Positions 8,659-18,043 of a stretch of DNA of 64,000 nucleotides are shown in pieces (position 1 is the first letter of the stretch; each line of letters starts with the position of its first letter). The DNA comes from an uncultured Clostridia bacterium. Its GTDB lineage: Bacteria > Bacillota > Clostridia > Oscillospirales > Acutalibacteraceae. The stretch covers positions 210,627 through 274,626 of the forward strand of contig CALWVE010000031.1 of assembly GCA_944384905.1 (NCBI GenBank). The letters run 5' to 3'. Made by a program: the position numbers and the translations under genes. The notes under the pieces were generated by a model. It was not told the DNA's origin, did not search any database, and worked only from the letters and a program-made list of their open reading frames with translations.

Positions 8659-10605
8659 TTATGCAGCTTTATTCACAGAAAGCTTTTCGTGAATATCGAA
8701 ACCGCGGAACGGACGTCCGCCGCCTTCATAGCAGCGGCTGAACATTTCATAGAATTCCAAACGCAGACCCTGGATACCGGAAAGCAAAGCTTCCAGAACC
8801 AGAACCAAAGCATTGCCCAGTGCAACGATCAGAATATTGGCAGGATCTCCGGCCAATTTAAAGACCACCATCATCATGGATGCATGGACAAAAACAAACG
8901 CGCCGACACGCAGGAAGGAAATCGTGTTGGAAAGATAGCTAAGGACATACTCAAGCAGTTCAAAAATGTTCTGCATAAAGTAATTGCCCCAGCCCCCTTC
9001 GGGGTGCCAGTCTTCCCCATCAACCAGAGGAATCAGCACTTCCTTCATCAGCAGGAGAATCAAGCCGATCACAACGATCGCGATTGCAACGCCACCGGGC
9101 AGGAAAGCAGGTCCGTTCATAAACCCGGTACACAGCGAAACACCGGCGGCATATGTGAGCAAACCGACCAATCCATTATTGGAGAAGATCACTTCGCCCC
9201 AAAGATGTTTGCGGATGGAAGAATACATGTGGATGACCATCGCAATGGCAACCATCACAACACCGATTCCAATCGCCATCAACAAAACGCCATTGATCGA
9301 TTCCATCACGCTTACCGGCTTACCAGCCAGACCCATGGCGTGATACAGCGGGTCAAGTGCTTCTTCGTAGCCGAATACAGAGCCGAACACAAAGCCAACC
9401 AAGCAACTGCAAATACCGCACGGGATCATCAAACGGAACAAGGGCATCTTCTTGATCTTCCAGATCAATGCGGAAACAATCGCCAAAACAGCGCCCTGAC
9501 CCACATCAGCAAACATAATACCGAACAGCAGAATATATGTAATGGCTACAAATGCTGTTACATCGGTTTCGCCATAGCTGGGCAAGCCATACATATCCAC
9601 AAAGAATTCAAAAGGCTTGCTCCAAAAATGGTTTTTCAGCTTGGTAGGCGGCGTATTGCGGGAACCGCTTGTTTCGGGATCGCTGATCGACACACGTACG
9701 TCCTCAATCCCCTTTACTTTTTTAGCGAATTCCTTTTCATACTCGGCCGGAATCCAACCGATATAAACAAACACGTCGTCTTTATAAGCTGCATAACGGC
9801 GCAGCTCGAAAACAGCCGAATAGTAGCGAGCCGCATTATAGATCTCATCGATTCTTGCAGCCTGCTCATCCCACATAGCGGCAATTTTTTTATCCATCTC
9901 AGCCAGTTGCTGATCGATCAGCGCAATATTCTCTTCAAAATTGTGGATGATTTCTTCAGGCGTACCGGCGGCGCCGGGAACCATAACCCGCTCAAAATAC
10001 AGCAGCGAGAAAATCGCATCTGTTTCCTGCTGTCTGTCTTTCGGCGTAAAATAAACGCCCCAATAGCCGTTTTTATCCTGTTTACACGGCATAAAAACGA
10101 TATACGGATCATCCGCATAATGGATCATCAGTTCCTGATAACCTGCAGAAGGCAAGAAGCCGAATCGAACGGAAACATATTCACAGCCCGTTACCTGTTC
10201 GATATTGGCATTCAATTCTCTGAAATGATTATACTGTTCAGCTCCATCCAGACAAATCTGACGCTGCTCCAGCAAATCCTTTCTTGCATCATTGAGCCCC
10301 TTGAAACGGCTGTTCATCTCATTGATGAGCTCATGTGCATCCGACAAAACAATCGGATTGCTGTTCTCTGAAGGCGATAAGGTTCGTCCCAACTGAGAGG
10401 CCAAACTTTCAAACTGCTGAACGATTGCCGGATATGGATTATCCTCGCTCAGCGTGATATACCCCAGTGAAGCTGACATGTATTGCATGGCGGGTTCAGG
10501 AGCAAAGTTGCCATCTGTACAGCAAGCCAGCAAGAACGGATCAAGCCGCGCAAGCGGACCGTTGATCTGCACCAGCTTCATCTTCTCAATGGCCAAGTTT
10601 CTCAC
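8659..10605 (-). CDS. ntpI: V/A-type ATPase subunit I (membrane stator, full length)
   Basis: A 648-residue protein. Residues to about 330 form the cytoplasmic half that clamps the peripheral stalks; the remainder holds seven to eight membrane helices. Two conserved arginines expected at the ion half-channels are visible in ISFLRVGAF and IQGLRLEFYEMF. It forms the stationary ion path beside the K ring. The GTG at 10605 is chosen because GAAAGGATA immediately precedes it and because the first residues match the paralogue upstream. 71 bp separate it from ntpK. Confidence 0.94.
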   Translation of the reverse strand: MRNLAIEKMKLVQINGPLARLDPFLLACCTDGNFAPEPAMQYMSASLGYITLSEDNPYPAIVQQFESLASQLGRTLSPSENSNPIVLSDAHELINEMNSRFKGLNDARKDLLEQRQICLDGAEQYNHFRELNANIEQVTGCEYVSVRFGFLPSAGYQELMIHYADDPYIVFMPCKQDKNGYWGVYFTPKDRQQETDAIFSLLYFERVMVPGAAGTPEEIIHNFEENIALIDQQLAEMDKKIAAMWDEQAARIDEIYNAARYYSAVFELRRYAAYKDDVFVYIGWIPAEYEKEFAKKVKGIEDVRVSISDPETSGSRNTPPTKLKNHFWSKPFEFFVDMYGLPSYGETDVTAFVAITYILLFGIMFADVGQGAVLAIVSALIWKIKKMPLFRLMIPCGICSCLVGFVFGSVFGYEEALDPLYHAMGLAGKPVSVMESINGVLLMAIGIGVVMVAIAMVIHMYSSIRKHLWGEVIFSNNGLVGLLTYAAGVSLCTGFMNGPAFLPGGVAIAIVVIGLILLLMKEVLIPLVDGEDWHPEGGWGNYFMQNIFELLEYVLSYLSNTISFLRVGAFVFVHASMMMVVFKLAGDPANILIVALGNALVLVLEALLSGIQGLRLEFYEMFSRCYEGGGRPFRGFDIHEKLSVNKAA

Positions 10606-10698
10606 TATCCTTTCAGCGCCAAAGCGACGCACTTTTTATATTACAACTGCCCGGCAAAATGCCGAAACAGAGACAGGCTAAACTACTTTAAACGAACA

Positions 10699-11697
10699 TC
10701 AGGCGGAACGGTCTGAAAAACGCTTTTTGATTGCGGAAATAATCGAAAAATGAGAACTTTCTTTTTCCGATTCTTTTACAACAACGCGAAGATTCGGAAT
10801 AGCTTCCAAACGTTCTGTGAACTGTTTTTCATCCGCAGCCGGTATCCAGCCTACGTATACAAAAATCTTTCCTTTGCACGCAGCAAAACGTCGAAGTGCA
10901 AACACTTCTGCCTGTTTTTGTGCGGCCTGGTACGCGCGGCAGATCGGTTCTTTCTGTTCCTGCCAAATGGCACTAACCTGCGCACTGATCTCATCCAGCT
11001 GCTGATCCAAAATTTGAACATTGGATTCAAAGTTACGGATGATTTCTTCAGGTGTACCCGCAGCGCCCGGCACAATCATGCGTTCAAAATAAAGCATGGA
11101 GAAAATGCCGTCCACTTCACGCTGTTTCTGTTTGGGCGTAAAATAAACACCCCAGTAGCCTTCAGCGCTTTCTTCGCAAGGCATGAAAAGAATATATGGA
11201 TCATTTGCGTATTGGGCCATGAATTTTTCATAACCGACCAAAGGCAAAAACCCAAACCGAACCGCTACATATTCACAGTTGGTAACATCCTCAATATTTA
11301 CATTGAGAACTTTAAAGTGGCTGTATCGTTCGGCGCCTTCTACGCACATCTTACGCTGTTCCAACAATTCCTGCCGCACAGTATAAAGGGAATGAAGCTG
11401 AGCGCTGACCTCATCAATTAAATGATTGGCCTCATCCGCCGTGATCTCTTCATTCTTCACAACCGGAGTAAGTGACTGGCCGATCTGACCGGCCAAATCC
11501 TCCAGATGCTGTACAATAGCGGGATACGGATTTTCTTCACTTAAAGTTGCATATCCCAACGAAACAGACATGTATCGCATTGCCTGTTCGGGCTCAAATC
11601 TCCCATCTGCACAACAGGCCTGCAAAAAGGAATCCAATTGTAACATCGGACCGCTGATCTGAACCAGCTTTCTTTTTTTTACGGCCAAATTTGTCAC
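10699..11697 (-). CDS. Truncated paralogue of V/A-type ATPase subunit I (cytoplasmic half only)
   Basis: A 332-residue protein homologous along its whole length to the cytoplasmic half of the neighbouring full-length subunit I. Shared runs include CEYV-VRFGFLP, GYWGVYFTPK, YFER--VPGAAGTPEEII and the F-Y-GWIPA block. It ends with a basic tail just where the membrane domain would begin; no transmembrane helix and neither half-channel arginine is present. Both copies start with GTG after an identical GAAAGGATA box, which suggests tandem duplication that included the ribosome binding site. The frame is intact, so it is probably a maintained gene, not a remnant. It might occupy a stalk site or regulate assembly; this is inference. 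Confidence 0.85.
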   Translation of the reverse strand: MTNLAVKKRKLVQISGPMLQLDSFLQACCADGRFEPEQAMRYMSVSLGYATLSEENPYPAIVQHLEDLAGQIGQSLTPVVKNEEITADEANHLIDEVSAQLHSLYTVRQELLEQRKMCVEGAERYSHFKVLNVNIEDVTNCEYVAVRFGFLPLVGYEKFMAQYANDPYILFMPCEESAEGYWGVYFTPKQKQREVDGIFSMLYFERMIVPGAAGTPEEIIRNFESNVQILDQQLDEISAQVSAIWQEQKEPICRAYQAAQKQAEVFALRRFAACKGKIFVYVGWIPAADEKQFTERLEAIPNLRVVVKESEKESSHFSIISAIKKRFSDRSA

Positions 11698-11747
11698 TAT
11701 CCTTTCAGATATCCCAACAACAAGGGTTTCACACGGACACACGAATC

Positions 11748-12788
11748 TTAAGCGGCGTAATCAACGCCAATCAATGTGTCTAAAATCTGCTCTTTGGGAA
11801 GGCCGTAGCGCACGCCTTCAATGATATGAGTAATATTGGTAATCTCGTTTTTAGCCAATTCCAGATAGCAGAGCAAAACCACAACCGGGTCCGTTGAAAA
11901 ACGAAGGTTTTTTTCGCACCACATAAACTGGAGCTGCCCAGCTGCCTCGTCCAGACGCGTCCACTCAATCGAACGGAATTCTTTTCCATAGCGTGTGCGC
12001 ATCAGTTCTTCAACGAAAGCATCCCCGTCCTCAGCCTGAAGCAGATCGTTCCAGGTTTTCACAGGCAATGCGGTGATTCCCAAACGAAGACGTTTCTGCG
12101 ATTCCTGCGCATGCGAACCCAACATCCGCTTGGTGCGCCAAACAACCGGAAGCATATGAAGGTCATACCAACGCCGATAATAATCCTGCATTCCCTTACT
12201 TGCATGTTTGAACAGTTCAATCAATTCGTCATAAACCATTCCGTTCAATGCGGGAGCTGCCAAGGCGGTCAATCGATTCGTTGCATCCTTCAATTCGGCC
12301 AGAGGCTCAAGTCGACTATAATAAGGCGTACCTTCCAAAGCGGTGAGCAAACTGGCGAAATCGGTTACGGAAGCCAAGGCATACAGATTAAGCTGCGTAT
12401 GTTTCTGCAAAAAACTGGGAAGCACAAACAGATAATCGCCCGGTCGTCCGCTATCCAGATAACGCAGACAGGTAAGCAGCTGCTGGATATCCGCCTGAAG
12501 AATAAACAAACGATAAATATCCTGCCCAATGCTCATTTCATAGCGGCACAGCGCAGCCTGCTTACGGAAATACTCATGATGCAATTCCAGTTCCAATCTG
12601 TTTCGCTGTGCAAAAGCCGGGTTCATCTGGGACAAAACCTGAGCATAAGCAGTGTGATTTTTCAAATAAGAAGCCACTTCCGGTAAAGTGCGACATGCGG
12701 CCAACGCTTCATAATCTTCCGGTGTCAGGCGATGTCCATACATGGCCCTAGCCTTTGCCAGAATGGCATTCGATGCTTTGTTGGCCAT
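11748..12788 (-). CDS. ntpC: V/A-type ATPase subunit C (rotor-ring adaptor, subunit d-like)
   Basis: A 346-residue, almost entirely helical protein beginning with repeated NAILAKARAMYG helices, as in subunit C/d, the funnel that couples the D-F shaft to the K ring. Length fits the family (about 330-350). GGAGGG precedes the ATG and only 3 bp separate it from the G/H gene. Confidence 0.9.
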   Translation of the reverse strand: MANKASNAILAKARAMYGHRLTPEDYEALAACRTLPEVASYLKNHTAYAQVLSQMNPAFAQRNRLELELHHEYFRKQAALCRYEMSIGQDIYRLFILQADIQQLLTCLRYLDSGRPGDYLFVLPSFLQKHTQLNLYALASVTDFASLLTALEGTPYYSRLEPLAELKDATNRLTALAAPALNGMVYDELIELFKHASKGMQDYYRRWYDLHMLPVVWRTKRMLGSHAQESQKRLRLGITALPVKTWNDLLQAEDGDAFVEELMRTRYGKEFRSIEWTRLDEAAGQLQFMWCEKNLRFSTDPVVVLLCYLELAKNEITNITHIIEGVRYGLPKEQILDTLIGVDYAA

Positions 12789-12791
12789 GCA

Positions 12792-13115
12792 TTATCCCTC
12801 CAATACGCGGTTTGTAATCTCCTGAACCCATGCATCATGCATTTTATCGTGGTGGGCCACCAGTTCTGATTCGGCAGCAATTCTTTGATTTTCCATCTGC
12901 TCAGCACGCAGTTTCAGTTCTGCCTCACGCTGTTTGCGCAGTTCTTCAATACGAACTTTTGTCTGAGCTTCAATCTGCTCAGCCATAGCAAGTTTTTGTT
13001 TGGAAAAATCGGCCTGACGATTCTGACGATCCTGCATGGCAGCAGCTGTATGTGCACGTTCTTCCGCGTCAATCGCTAAAATATCCGTAAGCCATTTATT
13101 GACACCCTTCATCAT
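12792..13115 (-). CDS. ntpG: V/A-type ATPase subunit G/H (peripheral stalk coiled coil)
   Basis: A 107-residue protein that is one long charged coiled coil (roughly residues 15-95, rich in E, K, Q, R and A), as expected of the stalk subunit that pairs with subunit E. It is the first gene of the ATPase operon, with GGAGGT 8 nt before the ATG and a promoter about 70 bp upstream. The sequence is low complexity, so the call rests on size, coiled-coil character and position. Confidence 0.82.
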   Translation of the reverse strand: MMKGVNKWLTDILAIDAEERAHTAAAMQDRQNRQADFSKQKLAMAEQIEAQTKVRIEELRKQREAELKLRAEQMENQRIAAESELVAHHDKMHDAWVQEITNRVLEG

Positions 13116-13186
13116 CTTTATGCACCTCCAAGTTCCGCCGCTTTCTATATAATTAAGATAATTAAGTAAGTATTTACGGCGACTCT

Positions 13187-13214
13187 ATTATAGCACTCGA
13201 AATTCTAAATGCAA
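13187..13214 (-). promoter_or_regulatory. Promoter of the V/A-type ATPase operon
   Basis: On the minus strand, TTGCAT (13209-13214) and TATAAT (13187-13192) are 16 bp apart, with a TGC extended -10 element. The leader is about 65 nt. The rest of 13116-13366 is AT-rich and otherwise carries only the pfkA terminator. Confidence 0.8.
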
Positions 13215-13302
13215 GTAAATTTAGAACAAACATGTAAACAAGATGTAAATTTTCTAAGTGCGATAGTCAAAACAAACAAAATCAGTTTGAAAGGGATACT
13301 AT

Positions 13303-13351
13303 TTTTAAAAAATAAATTTGTGAATTGCAGCCTAAGCCACAATTCACAAAT
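13303..13351 (-). terminator. Terminator of pfkA
   Basis: A perfect 12-bp inverted repeat (13316-13327 with 13340-13351, 12-nt loop) is followed on the minus strand by a T-rich run ending near 13303. Confidence 0.82.
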
Positions 13352-13366
13352 AAGAAAATTTAATAG

Positions 13367-14347
13367 TTAGATAGAAATTCGGTCACTTGTGCGATACAAT
13401 TCCGTGTCAAACTTACGCGGCATATTCAGAGCGGTTGTAATATCATAATCTGTGATACGACCGTCCGTATAAGCCACAACGCGATTGCTAACGCCGCGAT
13501 TCAGAAGATCAACAGCATAAGCGCCCATGGAGCTGGCCATAACGCGGTCACGCAGAGTAGGAGAACCACCGCGCTGTACATGACCCAATACGGTTGCACG
13601 AGATTCGATTCCCGTAACCTCTTCAATTTTTTTAGCGATCTTTTCGACGCCGGCAAAACCTCCGCTGACGCCTTCTGCTACTACAACAATAAAATGCTGT
13701 TTGCCCGTCGTCTGAGCGAGCTTAATCTTGTCGATAATATCACGCTGGAAGTCATACGGAACTTCCGGAACCAGCGTAGCCGTTGCGCCAACAGCAATAC
13801 CCGTATTCAAACAGATATCTCCGCAGCGGCGGCCCATAACTTCGATTACGCTGCAACGGTCATGCGACTGGGAAGTATCACGAATTTTGTCGATCATTTC
13901 CATAGCCGTATTCATGGCGGTATCAAAGCCCACCGTGTAATCGGAGCAAGCGATATCGTTATCGATCGTACCCGGAATAGCAATACATGGAATACCTGCA
14001 CCCGTCAGATCACGTGCGCCGCGGAAAGAACCGTCACCGCCAATAACCACAACACCATCGATTCCCAGTGCACGACACTGATCGGCTGCTTCTTTTACAC
14101 CTTCGGGGGTATTGTAACGCGGGCTGCGGGCTGTATACAAAATAGTTCCGCCCAACTGAATAATATTCGATACGCTGCGCAGATCCATCGGGATCAGATC
14201 GCCATTGAGCAAGCCGTTATATCCACGACGAACACCATAAACTTCCATTCCCAGATAAATACCAGAACGAACAACAGCACGAATGGCTGCATTCATTCCC
14301 GGCGCGTCGCCGCCACTGGTCAGCACAGCAATTTTTCTGGAACCCAT
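13367..14347 (-). CDS. pfkA: ATP-dependent 6-phosphofructokinase
   Basis: A 326-residue enzyme that phosphorylates fructose 6-phosphate to the 1,6-bisphosphate, the committed step of glycolysis. TSGGDAPGMNA is at the N-terminus, GGDGS at 103-107 marks the ATP-using type (PPi-dependent enzymes have GGDD), and TIDND at 127-131 includes the catalytic aspartate. It lies downstream of dnaE, as in many Clostridia, but pyruvate kinase does not follow. It has its own promoter in the 138-bp gap and its own terminator. Confidence 0.97.
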   Translation of the reverse strand: MGSRKIAVLTSGGDAPGMNAAIRAVVRSGIYLGMEVYGVRRGYNGLLNGDLIPMDLRSVSNIIQLGGTILYTARSPRYNTPEGVKEAADQCRALGIDGVVVIGGDGSFRGARDLTGAGIPCIAIPGTIDNDIACSDYTVGFDTAMNTAMEMIDKIRDTSQSHDRCSVIEVMGRRCGDICLNTGIAVGATATLVPEVPYDFQRDIIDKIKLAQTTGKQHFIVVVAEGVSGGFAGVEKIAKKIEEVTGIESRATVLGHVQRGGSPTLRDRVMASSMGAYAVDLLNRGVSNRVVAYTDGRITDYDITTALNMPRKFDTELYRTSDRISI

Positions 14348-14401
14348 AAACTCTCAACCTCCACAAAACAGGCACGAATTGATAATTTTTATACACTTAC
14401 C

Positions 14402-14429
14402 ATTATATCAATTTTTCAAAATTCTGCAA
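14402..14429 (-). promoter_or_regulatory. Promoter of pfkA
   Basis: Minus-strand TTGCAG (14424-14429), 16 bp, TATAAT (14402-14407), about 55 nt before the pfkA start codon. Confidence 0.75.
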
Positions 14430-14485
14430 GGTTGAAACATGGACGATTGTCTCATTGTCATATACTAATGATGCACGCTTAAAAT

Positions 14486-17400
14486 TTATTCCAGAACAGC
14501 AACATTTTCGTTTCCGAGCAGCAGGCGCAGTTCACGAAGAAGCACATCGTTGAGAAAAACGCGTTCATTCATAGGCAAACGGCGCAAAATATTGCGATCG
14601 GCAAAATAGAAAAACACCTGTGTTGGGCCATCAAAAACAGCAAGATACTGTTTGGCTTTACGACAAGCCGGCGAATTTTCCGAGGCAAACTTTAGATAAA
14701 GCCCGGCTTTTTCGGGAGAAGCTGCTTTTTTGTGCGGATTTTCGGGTGCTTCATGTTTTTTCTGTGCAGAAGAAACCACCGGAGCGCGATCCAGTTCTTC
14801 CTGCGTGGGAATTCCAGCAACAGAATCACAAATCAGCTTGGGTTCCTGCTCTTCCGTAAAGCTGAGACGCCCGGACATGCGCAAAATTTTACCTTCAGCG
14901 AGGAAATTCTGGCATTTGGCATAAACCTGCGGGAAAACCAAAACTTCCATCGCGCCCGATATATCTTCGAGCGTAAGTTCTGCCATGGCGGCGTTATTTT
15001 TGGAAGTTCTTTTTTTCAGGCGGCCAATCATGCCAAATAAGGTCACGCGCTGATTATCGCGATACGGGCCTTCCCCTTCTTCCTTGCTCCGCAGGATGGC
15101 AGCAGCCGTTGCAATCGTCTGGCTTCGATAGAAAGAACGGTATTCCTCCATGGGATTGCCCGTGATATACAAACCAACCGTTTCTTTCTCCATGGCCAGC
15201 CGATCCGCAAGACTGAATTCTTCCAGTTTTTCCAAAACCGGTTCGTTGCCGTCGGCCGAATCGGACAGATCAAAAAAGCCGATCTGCCCCTCCAGGTTCC
15301 GGCGGGAATCCGCATCCATCGATTCAAGAATCTGCGGAATACCGTTGAGCATTTCCCGGCGATTATAGCCCAGCCGATCCAGTGCGCCGCACTTAACCAG
15401 GCTTTCCAAAGCCCGCCTGTTCAGGTCTCGGCCTTGCAAGCGCTGACAAAAATTATAAAAAGATGTGTAAAGTCCATTGGCTTTACGCTCTTGTACAATT
15501 CGTTCGATCAGCGTGCGGCCAACATTGCGAACAGCCAGCAGGCCAAACCGGATATTCCCGTCTCTGACAACGAAACCGCCTTCACTCACATTCACATGCG
15601 GCGGAAGCACTTCTATCTTTAAGCGGCTGCATTCTTCCATATAGGCGGCCACTTTGTTGCTCATACCCAGCACGCTGGAAATAAGCGCAGACATATATTC
15701 CCGCGGGTAATGACATTTCAGATAGGCCGTCTGATACGAAAGCTTGGCGTAGGCCGCGGCATGCGATTTATTAAACGCATACGACGCAAAATCTTCCATA
15801 TCAGAAAAGATTTTTTCGGCCACCTCCCGGCTGACGCCGCGGACAAGACACCCCTCGATTGCCGGGCCGGTTTCATCTTCCGGTTTTCCGTAAAGGAAAA
15901 TCTGCTTTTCCTGTTCCATGACATCACGCTGCTTTTTACCCATGGCGCGGCGAACCAGATCGGCTCGTCCCAGCGGGTAACCGGCCAGCTCGCGGAAAAT
16001 CTGCATAACCTGTTCCTGATAAACGATACAGCCGTACGTTACGTTGAGAATACCGGACAGGCGCGGATGCAGGTAGGTGATTTTTTCCGGATGCCGCCGG
16101 TTTTCGATATAAGTGGGAATAAAGCGCATCGGCCCCGGGCGGTAAAGCGAAATAACAGCAATCAGATCTTCCACGCTTGTGGGCTGCAGCTGCATAATCA
16201 CCCGTTTCATGCCGGGCGATTCAAACTGAAACACACCTTCCGTATAGCCTTTCCCCATCATTTCAAAAACGGCTTTATCGTCTTCGGGGATAGACTCAAC
16301 GGAAAATCCGGGAACATCCCGGCGGATCATCTGCTCGGCATGATCGATAACCGACAAGTTGCGAAGGCCCAGAAAATCCATCTTCAAAAGGCCCAGCTTT
16401 TCTATCGTCGTCATCGTATACTGCGTGACGATCACATCGTCGTTTTTAGCCAGCGGCACATAACAGCTGACCGGTTTATCCGTAATCACCACACCTGCGG
16501 CATGGGTAGAAGCATGGCGCGGCATTCCCTCGATTTTGCGGGACATATCGATGAGTTCCCGCACCTGGGCATCCGTATCATACCGATGTTTCAGCTCGGA
16601 CGATTGTTCCAGTGCGCGATCCAGTGTGACGTTCAATTCCATTGGTACCAGCTTGGCCACAGTATCCACCGCGGCATACGGCATGGCCATCGCGCGTCCC
16701 ACATCTCGAATCGCGGCACGGGCCGCCATCGTTCCGAATGTGACAATCTGAGCGACATGGTCTTCCCCATATTTCCGCACGACGTAATCGATAATTTCCT
16801 GCCGGCGCTCATCGCTGAAATCGATATCGAAGTCCGGCATACTGACGCGTTCCGTATTGAGGAAACGTTCGAAAATCAAACCATAGCGGATAGGATCAAC
16901 ATTGGTAATGCCGATACAATAAGCCGCCACGCTCCCCACGCCCGAACCACGGCCGTGTCCCACGGGAATCTGCACGCTGCGGGCATAGCGGATAAAGTCA
17001 TGAACGATCAGGAAATAGTTCACATAGCCCATCTCTTCGATGACGCCCAATTCATATTCCAAACGCTTACGAACGGCAGGATCGTAGTTTTCTCCGTAGC
17101 GGCGAACCAAACCCTCCATACACAAACGGCGGAAATAAGTTGTCGTATCTTCGCCGCCGGGCGCTTCAAAATACGGCAGCTTGGTTTTTCCGAATTCAAT
17201 TTCGACCTGACACCTTTGTGCGATCATTTCCGTACGGTCTGCCGCATCGGAAAGCTGCGGAAACAGCGCGCGCATCTCTTCCTCGGATTTGACGTAAAAT
17301 TCATCCGTACCGAAGGAAAGCACGTCCTCGTCTTCAACCGTGTGGTTGGTCTGAATGCAGACCAGCACATGGTGCATTTTATGATCTTCTTTTTCAAGGT

Positions 17401-18022
17401 AATGGCAGTCGTTGGTCAAAACCAGCGGAATACCCGTTTCCTTTGACAAGCGAATGAGTTCGGGGTTGATCTCCTTCTGCTCACGAAGGCCGTGATCCTG
17501 CAATTCCAGAAAATAATTGTTTTCGCCGAAAATATCGCGATACCGCAAAGCGGTTTCACGCGCGGCACGGTAATCCCGGACTGTAAGATCCCGGGCAACC
17601 CGCCCAGCCAAACAAGCCGAAAGCGCAATCAAGCCCTCATGATACTGCCGAAGCAATTCCTCGTCTACACGCGGCCGGTTATAAAAACCTTCCGTCCAGG
17701 CGCGGGAAACCAGCTGCATCAGGTTTTCATAGCCCTGATTATTTTCACACAACAAAACCAGATGGGCGCTTTCGTTGTCAAGGCCATGGACTTTATCGAA
17801 CCGGGTACGAGGCGCAACATAGACCTCGCAGCCAATCACCGGATGAATTCCCTTGGCTTTTGCCGCTTTATAAAATTCAATCACACCATACATATTGCCG
17901 TGATCGGTGATGGCGGCCGAAGTCTGCCCCAGCGAAGCCAGACGATCCATCAAGCGATCGATCCGGCAAGCCCCATCGAGCAGACTATATTCCGTATGCA
18001 GATGAAGATGAGCAAAAGCCAT
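14486..18022 (-). CDS. dnaE: DNA polymerase III alpha subunit (DnaE type)
   Basis: A 1178-residue replicative polymerase. The N-terminal PHP domain starts with HLHLHTEYSLLDG; the palm carries the aspartates of PDFDIDFSD; a finger region with FNKSHAAAYA follows, then a helix-hairpin-helix region and an OB fold near residue 985 (LTLEDISGAMEVLVFP). There is no inserted exonuclease, so it is DnaE rather than PolC; Clostridia usually carry both. The 22-bp spacing to whiA suggests cotranscription with the envelope genes upstream. Confidence 0.96.
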   Translation of the reverse strand: MAFAHLHLHTEYSLLDGACRIDRLMDRLASLGQTSAAITDHGNMYGVIEFYKAAKAKGIHPVIGCEVYVAPRTRFDKVHGLDNESAHLVLLCENNQGYENLMQLVSRAWTEGFYNRPRVDEELLRQYHEGLIALSACLAGRVARDLTVRDYRAARETALRYRDIFGENNYFLELQDHGLREQKEINPELIRLSKETGIPLVLTNDCHYLEKEDHKMHHVLVCIQTNHTVEDEDVLSFGTDEFYVKSEEEMRALFPQLSDAADRTEMIAQRCQVEIEFGKTKLPYFEAPGGEDTTTYFRRLCMEGLVRRYGENYDPAVRKRLEYELGVIEEMGYVNYFLIVHDFIRYARSVQIPVGHGRGSGVGSVAAYCIGITNVDPIRYGLIFERFLNTERVSMPDFDIDFSDERRQEIIDYVVRKYGEDHVAQIVTFGTMAARAAIRDVGRAMAMPYAAVDTVAKLVPMELNVTLDRALEQSSELKHRYDTDAQVRELIDMSRKIEGMPRHASTHAAGVVITDKPVSCYVPLAKNDDVIVTQYTMTTIEKLGLLKMDFLGLRNLSVIDHAEQMIRRDVPGFSVESIPEDDKAVFEMMGKGYTEGVFQFESPGMKRVIMQLQPTSVEDLIAVISLYRPGPMRFIPTYIENRRHPEKITYLHPRLSGILNVTYGCIVYQEQVMQIFRELAGYPLGRADLVRRAMGKKQRDVMEQEKQIFLYGKPEDETGPAIEGCLVRGVSREVAEKIFSDMEDFASYAFNKSHAAAYAKLSYQTAYLKCHYPREYMSALISSVLGMSNKVAAYMEECSRLKIEVLPPHVNVSEGGFVVRDGNIRFGLLAVRNVGRTLIERIVQERKANGLYTSFYNFCQRLQGRDLNRRALESLVKCGALDRLGYNRREMLNGIPQILESMDADSRRNLEGQIGFFDLSDSADGNEPVLEKLEEFSLADRLAMEKETVGLYITGNPMEEYRSFYRSQTIATAAAILRSKEEGEGPYRDNQRVTLFGMIGRLKKRTSKNNAAMAELTLEDISGAMEVLVFPQVYAKCQNFLAEGKILRMSGRLSFTEEQEPKLICDSVAGIPTQEELDRAPVVSSAQKKHEAPENPHKKAASPEKAGLYLKFASENSPACRKAKQYLAVFDGPTQVFFYFADRNILRRLPMNERVFLNDVLLRELRLLLGNENVAVLE

Positions 18023-18043
18023 GGAAAAACCTCCTTTTCAAAA

